Positions 9,061 to 14,459 of a stretch of 62,355 nt of DNA are shown in pieces. This stretch comes from a virus, in IMG/VR virus record IMGVR_UViG_3300048032_000344, positions 1 to 62,355 of that record; one strand, written 5' to 3'. How positions within the stretch are numbered: position 1 is the first letter of the stretch; the number at the start of each line of letters is the position of its first letter. The notes beneath the pieces are model-generated. The model was not told the DNA's origin. It ran no database searches and was given only the letters and a program-made list of their open reading frames with translations. A program made the translations under genes and the position numbers.

Positions 9061-9071
9061 AAGGAAATATA

Positions 9072-9305
9072 ATGACAGTTGAAGAACAAATTTATGAAAT
9101 TATTGCTCGTAGAATGAAACGTGATATAAACGAACTTCGAGGCGATATGAATCTTAAAAAAGATTTGGGAGCAGACAGTATTGATACTGTTGAAATAGTT
9201 TTTGAAATCGAGGAATTATACGGTGTTGATGTGCCAGATGATTTAGCAGAAACGATAAATACTATTGATGACGCCATAGCAGTAATTGTTGATAGTGTCG
9301 CATAA
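9072..9305 (+). CDS. Acyl carrier protein
   Basis: A 77-residue acidic ACP with the phosphopantetheine site S36 in LGADSIDTVE and the usual four-helix spacing (EEIYGVDVPDD at helix II/III). Ribosome site AAAGGAAA precedes the ATG. It would need host phosphopantetheinyl transferase. It lies directly after the Fe-S carriers and 36 kb from the acyl-ligase/ketosynthase operon at 45.4-52.1 kb, for which it is the obvious carrier. Alternatively, since ACP also contacts cysteine desulfurase complexes in bacteria and mitochondria, it may serve Fe-S assembly here. Confidence 0.93.
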   Translation: MTVEEQIYEIIARRMKRDINELRGDMNLKKDLGADSIDTVEIVFEIEELYGVDVPDDLAETINTIDDAIAVIVDSVA

Positions 9306-9308
9306 ATA
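9301..9308 (+). promoter_or_regulatory. Late promoter box candidate (CATAAATA)
   Basis: NATAAATA box overlapping the ACP stop codon, 16 bases before the MotA/TolQ-like gene; could give that gene set separate late expression. Confidence 0.4.
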
Positions 9309-9324
9309 CATTTGGAGACACTCA

Positions 9325-9783
9325 ATGATATTCCTAAGATGGTGGTTATTCTTCTGCCTAACAATCTTAGTAGCAACTGTTAGTTACTACTTTGGTTTTT
9401 TCAACGAACTATATAATAAAGATGCAACGAGATTAAGTTTCGTTATTATCGCAATCTATACTGTGGCATCACTATATGTTGGTGTACTAACTAACAACCA
9501 ACGTATTGGTAAAGACTACAAAACCGGAACGAATGTGTCTTGGTTTACAAGTGAAATGTTACTATCACTAGGTATGATCGGAACAGTAGCAGGGTTTATC
9601 CTAATGTTAGGCGATAGCTTTGGTTCTATTGATACTGCTAATCCAGAGACATTAAAAGACGCATTAAGTTCAATGGCACTTGGTATGAGTACCGCATTGT
9701 ACACTACCTTAACAGGTCTAATTTTATCTCAGGCTCTAAAAATTCAACTTGTCAATCTAGAGTCCGGAGAGGACAATGGCTAA
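9325..9783 (+). CDS. MotA/TolQ/ExbB-family proton channel protein
   Basis: A 152-residue integral membrane protein with four likely membrane segments (about 4-24, 35-56, 76-97, 113-136). Residues ~78-140 carry the MotA/TolQ/ExbB signature: a GMIGTVAGFI helix, then D..NPETLKDALSSMALGMSTALYTTLTGLI. In this superfamily such proteins form a five-fold proton channel around a dimer of a MotB/TolR/ExbD partner. The start at 9325 follows TTTGGAGACA; the frame from 9286 would overlap ACP without reason. The next gene overlaps by eight bases and encodes the expected TolR-like partner. The large cytoplasmic loop of MotA is missing. Confidence 0.8.
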   Translation: MIFLRWWLFFCLTILVATVSYYFGFFNELYNKDATRLSFVIIAIYTVASLYVGVLTNNQRIGKDYKTGTNVSWFTSEMLLSLGMIGTVAGFILMLGDSFGSIDTANPETLKDALSSMALGMSTALYTTLTGLILSQALKIQLVNLESGEDNG

Positions 9784-10438
9784 AAGAAACAATGAACGTT
9801 TTAGAAGTACTACAGGTCTAAATGACTTGTTGTTCAATCTTCTAGTTGGTTTCGTGTTTCTTTTTGTTGTGGCATTCCTACTAATTAATCCGCCAACTAA
9901 AAAAGAAGACGCACCAAAAAAAGCTGAATACTTGATTATTATTGAGTGGGATGAAACTGCAAATGATGATGTTGACTTATGGGTCAGAGATCCACAAGGC
10001 GTAACAGTATCGTTTACAAATAAAACTGGCGGTCTACTAAACTTAGAAAAAGATGATCTGGGTATGTCCAATGATAAATGGCGCAAGCCTGACGGCACAG
10101 TAGTAACTATTCCAATAAATCGTGAAGTAGTCACAATGCGTGGTATCGTACCTGGCAGATACGAAGTTGCGGCTCATATCTATAGTAGAAAAGTAAAAAT
10201 ATACACTAGACCTAGTGGCATGACTGAAACTATTAGAGATAATACGCACGGAACTATTATTGCAACCCTTGTTAAGATTAATCCATATGGAGAAGTATAT
10301 ACGACAACACGTAAGTATGATACTAAAGGACAAGTATTCCCACTATTTAATTTTGAGATAGACGCAAATGGAAAACTTATTGCACTTGATGAAAACGCTA
10401 ATAATATTATAATGAAAAGAAGTGGTGGAGGAAACTAA
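9776..10438 (+). CDS. TolR/ExbD-like single-TM protein with DVDLWV beta domain
   Basis: A 220-residue protein: basic cytoplasmic N-terminus, one membrane helix at ~18-38 with D17 at its start (LNDLLFNLLVG), the place where TolR/ExbD/MotB carry the proton-binding aspartate, then a periplasmic part starting with EYLIIIEWDETANDDVDLWVRDPQG (residues ~50-75) that resembles bacterial DVDLHV.DP.G domains rather than the usual TolR or OmpA domain. With the gene before it, it can form a proton-driven stator-like complex. Target of the force is unknown: cell wall, outer membrane or an exclusion function. Confidence 0.65.
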   Translation: MAKRNNERFRSTTGLNDLLFNLLVGFVFLFVVAFLLINPPTKKEDAPKKAEYLIIIEWDETANDDVDLWVRDPQGVTVSFTNKTGGLLNLEKDDLGMSNDKWRKPDGTVVTIPINREVVTMRGIVPGRYEVAAHIYSRKVKIYTRPSGMTETIRDNTHGTIIATLVKINPYGEVYTTTRKYDTKGQVFPLFNFEIDANGKLIALDENANNIIMKRSGGGN

Positions 10439-11092
10439 ATGAGCTACATGCCAGCATATAACTTTGACTTACTTCCTATACTATTAAGTATTGTATTTCT
10501 TTCAATCGTAGTATTATGGGTAGCAATTAAAAATTATCAGAATTTTTTATTGATGTTCTTAATTATACCACTTACTATCTTTAGTGGTTGGACTGCATAT
10601 TCTACAGTTGATAATCTATTGGGGTATCCTGTATTTGACGAAGTTCAGCCTGACTCATTTTACATAACGCACTTAGACGACCCAATGGGAGATTTTATAT
10701 TTGTTTGGTTAGTAGTGCCAGGTGAGTTAAAGCCAAAATCTATCATGGTAGTAAACTCCGATGAAAACAAAGAAGCACTAGAACAGGCCAAAGAACAACA
10801 AGAAAAAGGTATCCCACAGATGCTAAAGCAAAAGTTAGAAGAGGGACAAGGACAAACTAAAGGTGGCGAACTAGAAGTGTACGACTTTCAGGAAGAAGGT
10901 ATCGAAGCGATGAAAAACGAACAGCGTACCCAAGAGGAAAATGCAAATCCTACACAGCTACCTGGAAAGGTAAATAGAGCATTAGATACTTCACCAATTA
11001 TTGAAGGTCGTCCGACGTTAGATGCAGACTCGAAATCCGAAATACCAAATACATTTCGCTTTGTCGATGAATTTAATGTAGGCGGAAAATAA
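10439..11092 (+). CDS. Third membrane protein of the MotA/TolR-like set
   Basis: A 217-residue protein with two membrane helices (about 10-30 and 36-54), a short folded part with VWLVVPGELKPKS (residues ~90-102), and a long charged, Q/E-rich, probably extended C-terminus. Its ATG follows the previous stop directly (TAAATG), so the three genes form one unit. No known family is recognised. A third component with a long soluble arm is unusual for ExbB/ExbD systems and may link the motor to its target. Confidence 0.55.
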   Translation: MSYMPAYNFDLLPILLSIVFLSIVVLWVAIKNYQNFLLMFLIIPLTIFSGWTAYSTVDNLLGYPVFDEVQPDSFYITHLDDPMGDFIFVWLVVPGELKPKSIMVVNSDENKEALEQAKEQQEKGIPQMLKQKLEEGQGQTKGGELEVYDFQEEGIEAMKNEQRTQEENANPTQLPGKVNRALDTSPIIEGRPTLDADSKSEIPNTFRFVDEFNVGGK

Positions 11093-11115
11093 TTATTAAA
11101 AATAACAAAAAATAG

Positions 11116-11144
11116 TTGACAATAATATTCACTTGTTGTATAAG
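11116..11144 (+). promoter_or_regulatory. Sigma70-type promoter
   Basis: TTGACA at 11116-11121, 17-bp spacer, TATAAG at 11139-11144; drives the small ORFs from 11181. Confidence 0.7.
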
Positions 11145-11180
11145 TAATATGTAGTGAGTAGCAAAGAAAGGAATGGTATA

Positions 11181-11360
11181 ATGACGGCGACGGAAGAAAA
11201 AACATCCGATCCACTAAGCAGTATGGAGTGGAATTCGATTGGAACCTTACTTTTTGAGCTAAGTATTATGCGATGCATTGAAAAACCATCTAATGAAGAA
11301 CAGGTAGTAATTGACTGGATATCTAATCGTATTTCATATCTAGAATCAAGAAAAGGCTAA
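11181..11360 (+). CDS. Small hypothetical protein
   Basis: A 59-residue acidic protein, probably helical (MEWNSIGTLLFELSIMRCIEKPSNEEQVVIDWISNR). The ATG at 11181 is preceded by AAAGGAA at good spacing; the GTG at 11154 lies too close to the promoter and is rejected. Four bases separate it from the next gene. No family recognised. Confidence 0.6.
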   Translation: MTATEEKTSDPLSSMEWNSIGTLLFELSIMRCIEKPSNEEQVVIDWISNRISYLESRKG

Positions 11361-11363
11361 TAC

Positions 11364-11615
11364 ATGTCAACTAATGTTATCGATGCTAGGGAACGATTCC
11401 TTAGTAAAGCAATCCTTGATGGACTTGAACAGTTCATTGGCAGAGACCCAAAGTATCACCCATATTATCTTTTACTAGAAGAAGACGGAAAAGATTATAT
11501 TGAATTACGTTTACGATGCGAAGATATGTCTGACATCGTTTTAGATAAAACACCAATCCATGTCATGGAAGAAAGAATTGCAAATGGAACATGTATCGTC
11601 AACATCAACGGCTGA
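11364..11615 (+). CDS. Small hypothetical protein
   Basis: An 83-residue protein with alternating helix and strand (AILDGLEQFIG, YYLLLEEDGKDYIELRLRCED, PIHVMEERI). It follows the 11181 gene by three bases and shares its promoter. No recognised family. Confidence 0.6.
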   Translation: MSTNVIDARERFLSKAILDGLEQFIGRDPKYHPYYLLLEEDGKDYIELRLRCEDMSDIVLDKTPIHVMEERIANGTCIVNING

Positions 11616-11724
11616 ACTTCGTGCTACAATGGATAAGATGCGCAAGTGGCGTAAACCTACATACGCACAGCTAATGGACTTTTTGCATATCTACTCAGAA
11701 TTGTCTATTAGGAACGAAGTCTAA
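11584..11724 (+). CDS. Very small ORF, 46 residues
   Basis: This frame starts inside the 3' end of the previous gene and encodes a basic peptide containing MDKMRKWRKPTYAQLMDFLHIY. The amphipathic helix and the overlapping arrangement common in this phage support it; a shorter start at 11629 is possible. No clear ribosome site is seen, so confidence is modest. Confidence 0.4.
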   Translation: MEHVSSTSTAELRATMDKMRKWRKPTYAQLMDFLHIYSELSIRNEV

Positions 11725-11732
11725 AAAAATTA

Positions 11733-11740
11733 CATAAATA
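11733..11740 (+). promoter_or_regulatory. Late promoter box candidate (CATAAATA)
   Basis: NATAAATA box at the head of the RNA gene region, upstream of two sigma70 promoters. Confidence 0.4.
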
Positions 11741-11766
11741 AAAGTAGAAGTTAATAAAGAAAGTTC

Positions 11767-11795
11767 TTGACGAATCAAACAGAGTTTGCTATATT
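11767..11795 (+). promoter_or_regulatory. Sigma70-type promoter of the RNA region
   Basis: TTGACG at 11767-11772, 17-bp spacer, TATATT at 11790-11795. First of two tandem promoters ahead of the RNA cluster; no ORF of note follows before the second. Confidence 0.65.
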
Positions 11796-11867
11796 AAGAA
11801 CATAGACAAAGAGGAATACACACTTCACTACTCGGTGAAATTATTTTCAAAAAGTTTATAAAAAGAC

Positions 11868-11896
11868 TTGACAAACTACACTTGATGCACTATATT
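11868..11896 (+). promoter_or_regulatory. Sigma70-type promoter of the RNA region
   Basis: TTGACA at 11868-11873, 17-bp spacer, TATATT at 11891-11896. Transcription should start near 11903 and run into the structured RNA and tRNAs. Confidence 0.8.
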
Positions 11897-11902
11897 AAGT
11901 AT

Positions 11903-12178
11903 ATAAGTTAAGCAACGGGTGAGAGCGACAAATATCTCCGCGTAGATCAACGGTCAGTCTACAACGCTATTTGATAATTTAGAAAATGTCTTAGAAGAAA
12001 TTCGATTATAGACAAAAGTAAACTACTTACTACATACGTCTGTGCAGAGGCGTTGATCAGCTATAAGCACTATCTCTTAGGAGATGTTAGTTTCAATCAA
12101 ACTAGAGCGGCAATGTCAATAAGGCCGTGCGGAGCGATTGGAGATACTAGCTCGGGCGTATGTAGTAAGTAGTTTTTG
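11903..12178 (+). ncRNA. Structured non-coding RNA candidate at the head of the tRNA cluster
   Basis: About 275 bases with no plausible ORF lie between a strong promoter and the first tRNA. A perfect 19-bp stem (12020-12038 with 12157-12175) encloses a 118-base loop that itself holds a 5-bp hairpin with a TTAG loop (ATCTC/GAGAT near 12073-12086), a small GTTT/AAAC hairpin and a CGGC/GCCG pairing; five T residues overlap the stem's end. GATCAACG near 11947 can pair with CGTTGATC near 12051, linking the 5' part to the loop. It lacks tmRNA or RNase P signatures I could recognise. tRNA-adjacent phage RNAs such as GOLLD and ROOL are known but are much longer. Confidence 0.6.
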
Positions 12179-12179
12179 T

Positions 12180-12254
12180 TCCGACGTAGCTCAGTGGTAG
12201 AGCAGTTGACTGTTAATCAATTGGTCGTAGGTTCGACCCCTACCGTCGGAGCCA
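12180..12254 (+). tRNA. tRNA-Asn (GTT)
   Basis: Cloverleaf with acceptor TCCGACG/CGTCGGA, anticodon loop CTGTTAA, T-loop TTCGACC and encoded CCA. Confidence 0.95.
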
Positions 12255-12262
12255 AAGTATAC

Positions 12263-12353
12263 GGAGAGGTGGCAGAGCGGTTTAATGCACTGGTCTTGAA
12301 AACCAGCGTGGGTGAATAGTCCACCGTGGGTTCAAATCCCACCCTCTCCGCCA
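12263..12353 (+). tRNA. tRNA-Ser (TGA)
   Basis: Class II tRNA with long variable arm, anticodon loop CTTGAAA, acceptor GGAGAGG/CCTCTCC, encoded CCA. Confidence 0.95.
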
Positions 12354-12360
12354 GAATAAA

Positions 12361-12387
12361 TTATCACTATGCCAATGGTGATAAATA
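12361..12387 (+). promoter_or_regulatory. Spacer hairpin with late promoter box
   Basis: A 7-bp inverted repeat (TTATCAC at 12361, GTGATAA at 12378) in the tRNA-Ser to tRNA-Thr spacer overlaps a GATAAATA late box at 12380-12387. It may be a processing hairpin or allow late transcription of the downstream tRNAs. Confidence 0.4.
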
Positions 12388-12405
12388 ATAGTAGAAGTTA
12401 ATAAT

Positions 12406-12481
12406 GCTCCTATAGCTCAGTTGGTAGAGCAACTGATTTGTAATCAGTAGGTCCGCGGTTCAAGTCCGTGTGGGAGCACCA
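12406..12481 (+). tRNA. tRNA-Thr (TGT)
   Basis: Acceptor GCTCCTA/TGGGAGC, anticodon loop TTTGTAA, encoded CCA. Confidence 0.95.
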
Positions 12482-12486
12482 TTAAT

Positions 12487-12571
12487 GCGCCTGTGGTGAA
12501 ATTGGTAGACACGCTAGATTTAGGTTCTAGTGCTTTACGGCGTGGGGGTTCAAGTCCCTCCAGGCGCACCA
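12487..12571 (+). tRNA. tRNA-Leu (TAG)
   Basis: Class II tRNA, anticodon loop TTTAGGT, acceptor GCGCCTG/CAGGCGC, encoded CCA. Reads CTA, the favoured leucine codon of the fibre gene. Confidence 0.95.
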
Positions 12572-12581
12572 AATGTTTAAC

Positions 12582-12657
12582 GGGGAATTAGCTCATCTGG
12601 GAGAGCGCCTGCTTTGCAAGCAGGAGGTGATCGGTTCGAGCCCGATATTCTCCACCA
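12582..12657 (+). tRNA. tRNA-Ala (TGC)
   Basis: Anticodon loop TTTGCAA in stem CCTGC/GCAGG, acceptor GGGGAAT/ATTCTCC with one G-U pair, encoded CCA. Confidence 0.95.
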
Positions 12658-12664
12658 ACTATAA

Positions 12665-12739
12665 GCGGGCGTAGCTCAGTGGTAGAGCCTTTCGTTGCCA
12701 ACGAAACTGTCGTGAGTTCGAATCTCATCGCCCGCTCCA
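12665..12739 (+). tRNA. tRNA-Gly (GCC)
   Basis: Acceptor GCGGGCG/CGCCCGC, anticodon loop TTGCCAA, encoded CCA. Confidence 0.95.
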
Positions 12740-12744
12740 ATATT

Positions 12745-12820
12745 GCGAGATTAGCTCAGTTGGTAGAGCGCCTCCTTTACACGGAGGATGTCAGGAGTTC
12801 GAGTCTCTTATCTCGCACCA
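12745..12820 (+). tRNA. tRNA-Val (TAC)
   Basis: Acceptor GCGAGAT with 3' partner TATCTCGC, anticodon loop TTTACAC, encoded CCA. Confidence 0.95.
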
Positions 12821-12826
12821 GCTTAC

Positions 12827-12903
12827 AGAGACATAGCTCAGTTGGTTAGAGCATTCGCCTGATAAGCGAAAGGTCGGTGGTTCGAGTCCACTTGTCTCTA
12901 CCA
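12827..12903 (+). tRNA. tRNA-Ile (GAT)
   Basis: Acceptor AGAGACA/TGTCTCT, anticodon loop CTGATAA, encoded CCA. Confidence 0.95.
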
Positions 12904-12924
12904 CGTGACAACAAATTACAACAC

Positions 12925-13001
12925 GCGGTTGTAGCTCAGTTGGTTAGAGTATCGGCCTGTCACGCCGAGGGTCGCGGGTTCGAGTCCCGTCAACCGCGCC
13001 A
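12925..13001 (+). tRNA. tRNA-Asp (GTC)
   Basis: Acceptor GCGGTTG/CAACCGC, anticodon loop CTGTCAC, encoded CCA. Confidence 0.95.
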
Positions 13002-13015
13002 TTAAAGAGTACAGT

Positions 13016-13204
13016 ATGGATAAGTTTAGATTAATAGAAGTATGGATCACTCCGGGTTCAAAGAATAAACCCGAAGTCAGAACTTCAAGACATACTTACT
13101 TTGAAGCCCGTGAAGATGCATTCGCGGCTCTTGCTAAAGCAGAAGGCGATATGAATCGTCTACTAGAAAATGTAGATGATAACAGACAAGTCTGGCATCA
13201 GTAA
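13016..13204 (+). CDS. Small hypothetical protein inside the tRNA cluster
   Basis: A 62-residue charged protein (RLIEVWITPGSKNKPEVRTSRHTYFEAREDAFAALAKAEG) with a strand-then-helix pattern. AAAGAG precedes the ATG. It sits between tRNA-Asp and tRNA-Gln, so its mRNA probably also carries tRNAs. No family recognised. Confidence 0.6.
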   Translation: MDKFRLIEVWITPGSKNKPEVRTSRHTYFEAREDAFAALAKAEGDMNRLLENVDDNRQVWHQ

Positions 13205-13220
13205 GAAATATTAACGGCAT

Positions 13221-13295
13221 TGGGTCGTAGCATAACGGTAATGCATCGCTTTTTGGTAGCGCAGAGTATAGGTTCGAATCCTATCGACCCAGCCA
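13221..13295 (+). tRNA. tRNA-Gln (TTG)
   Basis: Acceptor TGGGTCG/CGACCCA, anticodon loop TTTTGGT, encoded CCA. Confidence 0.9.
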
Positions 13296-13311
13296 CTCTA
13301 TTTTATAGTAC

Positions 13312-13386
13312 GCTCCCTTCGTCTATCGGTTAGGACGTCAGGTTTTCAACCTGAAAAGAGGGGTTCGATTCCCCTAGGGAGTACCA
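13312..13386 (+). tRNA. tRNA-Glu (TTC)
   Basis: Anticodon loop TTTTCAA in stem CAGG/CCTG, acceptor GCTCCCT/AGGGAGT with a terminal G-U pair, encoded CCA. Confidence 0.9.
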
Positions 13387-13391
13387 TAAAA

Positions 13392-13399
13392 GATAAATA
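13392..13399 (+). promoter_or_regulatory. Late promoter box (GATAAATA)
   Basis: NATAAATA box 15 bases ahead of a sigma70 -35 element, stacking two promoter types before the 19-residue micro-ORF unit. Confidence 0.45.
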
Positions 13400-13414
13400 A
13401 TTATAAGAAAGCAC

Positions 13415-13443
13415 TTGACATTCGGTACAACATGTACTATATT
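13415..13443 (+). promoter_or_regulatory. Sigma70-type promoter
   Basis: TTGACA at 13415-13420, 17-bp spacer, TATATT at 13438-13443. It serves a unit of about 150 bases that ends at the terminator at 13597. Confidence 0.8.
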
Positions 13444-13471
13444 AAGTGTATAACAAAGAGAAAAGAATCAC

Positions 13472-13531
13472 ATGTCAAATACTACATCATATATATTAGG
13501 ATGGCCGCCAAGAGATTGGGGAATGTTTTGA
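13472..13531 (+). CDS. Micro-ORF, 19 residues (own promoter and terminator)
   Basis: The peptide MSNTTSYILGWPPRDWGMF starts about 13 bases after a purine-rich AAAGAGAAAAG ribosome site, with a consensus promoter 28 bases upstream and a strong terminator 31 bases downstream. The isolated promoter-ORF-terminator design argues that this short transcript is a real unit, either a peptide gene or a small RNA. No known family is recognised. Confidence 0.45.
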   Translation: MSNTTSYILGWPPRDWGMF

Positions 13532-13561
13532 CGTGACTTTTTAACAAAAGTTATTTTAAGC

Positions 13562-13597
13562 AAGCCCCTAGTGTTAATTCATTAGGGGCTTTTTTTA
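13562..13597 (+). terminator. Rho-independent terminator
   Basis: AAGCCCCTA at 13562-13570 pairs with TAGGGGCTT at 13583-13591, followed by a T run to 13597. Confidence 0.92.
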
Positions 13598-13601
13598 TAA
13601 G

Positions 13602-13674
13602 CACACTATGTCCCACTGCAATGGGAAGTTTTGCAGAACATAGATCCCGAAAGGATTGAAGTTAGTGTGTTTTT
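13602..13674 (+). ncRNA. Second structured RNA candidate, upstream of tRNA-Trp
   Basis: Between a terminator and tRNA-Trp, CACACTA (13602-13608) pairs with TAGTGTG (13663-13669), CTATGT (13606) can pair with ACATAG (13638), and inner hairpins TCCCA/TGGGA, CTGCAA/TTGCAG and ATCC/GGAT are present; T residues follow the outer stem. Some pairings compete, so the RNA could switch forms. It contains no ORF. It may be only a processing leader for the last tRNAs. Confidence 0.4.
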
Positions 13675-13681
13675 AAAAAAT

Positions 13682-13755
13682 GAGGGTGTAGTGAAATGGT
13701 ATCACGCTGGTCTCCAAAACCAGAAGCAGGAGTTCGATTCTCCTCACCTTTGCCA
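13682..13755 (+). tRNA. tRNA-Trp (CCA)
   Basis: Anticodon loop CTCCAAA in stem CTGGT/ACCAG; acceptor GAGGGTG/CACCTTT with two G-U pairs; encoded CCA. Confidence 0.88.
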
Positions 13756-13761
13756 AAATTA

Positions 13762-13838
13762 CTCGGTGTAGCTTAGTATGGTAAAGCGCCTGGTTTGGGA
13801 CCAGGAGACCGTAGGTTCAAATCCTACCACCGAGACCA
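13762..13838 (+). tRNA. tRNA-Pro (TGG)
   Basis: Acceptor CTCGGTG/CACCGAG, anticodon loop TTTGGGA, encoded CCA. Confidence 0.93.
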
Positions 13839-13848
13839 AAATATATTA

Positions 13849-13877
13849 TTGACAAAATAGAATAAATATAATATAAT
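13849..13877 (+). promoter_or_regulatory. Sigma70-type promoter
   Basis: TTGACA at 13849-13854, 17-bp spacer, TATAAT at 13872-13877: both boxes are consensus. It drives the 40-residue ORF at 13908. Confidence 0.8.
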
Positions 13878-13907
13878 ATGATTTCTATTAGTTCAAAGGT
13901 AGATTGA

Positions 13908-14030
13908 ATGGAAGATGAAAAAATAGATGAAGACCATTGGTGGGAAACTTTTTCCGATGATCCATGTGATGATATAAGCGGACAATATCTTCATCTATGG
14001 TTTGCGTATAGGTCAATGCAGGTTAGCTAA
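13908..14030 (+). CDS. Small acidic protein, 40 residues
   Basis: An acidic, tryptophan-rich peptide (MEDEKIDEDHWWETFSDD start) behind a consensus promoter, with AAAGG eight bases before the ATG. Strong negative charge is typical of phage DNA-mimic or host-inhibitor peptides, but nothing more specific can be said. Its 3' end overlaps a tRNA-like segment. Confidence 0.5.
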   Translation: MEDEKIDEDHWWETFSDDPCDDISGQYLHLWFAYRSMQVS

Positions 14031-14098
14031 CAGTAACAGATATTTCAGCAGGCGTAAATATCAACTCTGCGGTGAGGTTCGAGTCCTCAATTGACACC
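14011..14098 (+). pseudogene. Degenerate tRNA-like element
   Basis: GGTCAAT pairs at six positions with the ATTGAC before an encoded ACCA, and a perfect T arm (TGAGG TTCGAGT CCTCA) is present. A D-like stem GTTA/TAAC exists, but the central arm is a 7-bp stem (GATATTT/AAATATC) with a 10-base loop instead of a 5+7 anticodon arm. I read this as a decayed or atypical tRNA; the 5' part overlaps the small ORF at 13908. Confidence 0.35.
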
Positions 14099-14105
14099 AT
14101 TATAA

Positions 14106-14113
14106 GATAAATA
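14106..14113 (+). promoter_or_regulatory. Late promoter box (GATAAATA)
   Basis: NATAAATA box 26 bases before the small gene at 14139. Confidence 0.5.
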
Positions 14114-14138
14114 TATGTAGATGTTTGGGAGAAGCACT

Positions 14139-14354
14139 ATGAAATTTCTATATATTGATGTTAAAAGACGCAAGTTGGTTGCTGTCTTTCAAAATACGAT
14201 GGGAGAGAACTTCTATTGGAGTAAAGACGAAGTTCTAGAACAGAAAAAGAAACATGAACTATTATCAAGTTGGGCAATGATACAACATTGCAATGATGCA
14301 ATTGAAGCAATGAATGAATATAAAGCTCCAAAGAAATGGTGGAAATTCTGGTAA
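14139..14354 (+). CDS. Small hypothetical protein, 71 residues
   Basis: Starts with MKFLYIDVKRRKLVAVFQ and ends with a basic aromatic tail (KAPKKWWKFW). GGGAG seven bases upstream favours this ATG over 14121. It has its own late box and terminator. The first ~20 residues look like a beta hairpin. No family recognised. Confidence 0.6.
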   Translation: MKFLYIDVKRRKLVAVFQNTMGENFYWSKDEVLEQKKKHELLSSWAMIQHCNDAIEAMNEYKAPKKWWKFW

Positions 14355-14377
14355 TATAACAATTATATTAACAATAT

Positions 14378-14402
14378 AAACCCAGCTTCGGCTGGGTTTT
14401 TT
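14378..14402 (+). terminator. Rho-independent terminator
   Basis: A 9-bp stem AAACCCAGC/GCTGGGTTT with a TTCG tetraloop and a T run. Confidence 0.93.
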
Positions 14403-14418
14403 GTTATCTGTATAAAAT

Positions 14419-14426
14419 GATAAATA
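14419..14426 (+). promoter_or_regulatory. Late promoter box (GATAAATA)
   Basis: NATAAATA box 33 bases before the first of the presumed head-core genes; likely main late promoter of the 14.4-23.1 kb block. Confidence 0.6.
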
Positions 14427-14459
14427 CACATAAGCAATTTTAATGGGAATTAAACTACA

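Noticed and set aside
9325-11092. Zorya-type defence (ZorA/ZorB)
   Set aside because: The channel protein lacks the long ZorA tail, the partner lacks an OmpA domain, and no helicase or nuclease genes follow.
11903-12178. tmRNA or RNase P RNA
   Set aside because: No tRNA-like T arm with CCA, no tag ORF, and no RNase P conserved blocks were found.
12180-13838. CRISPR array
   Set aside because: The recurrent blocks are tRNA genes; no regular direct repeats with unique spacers.
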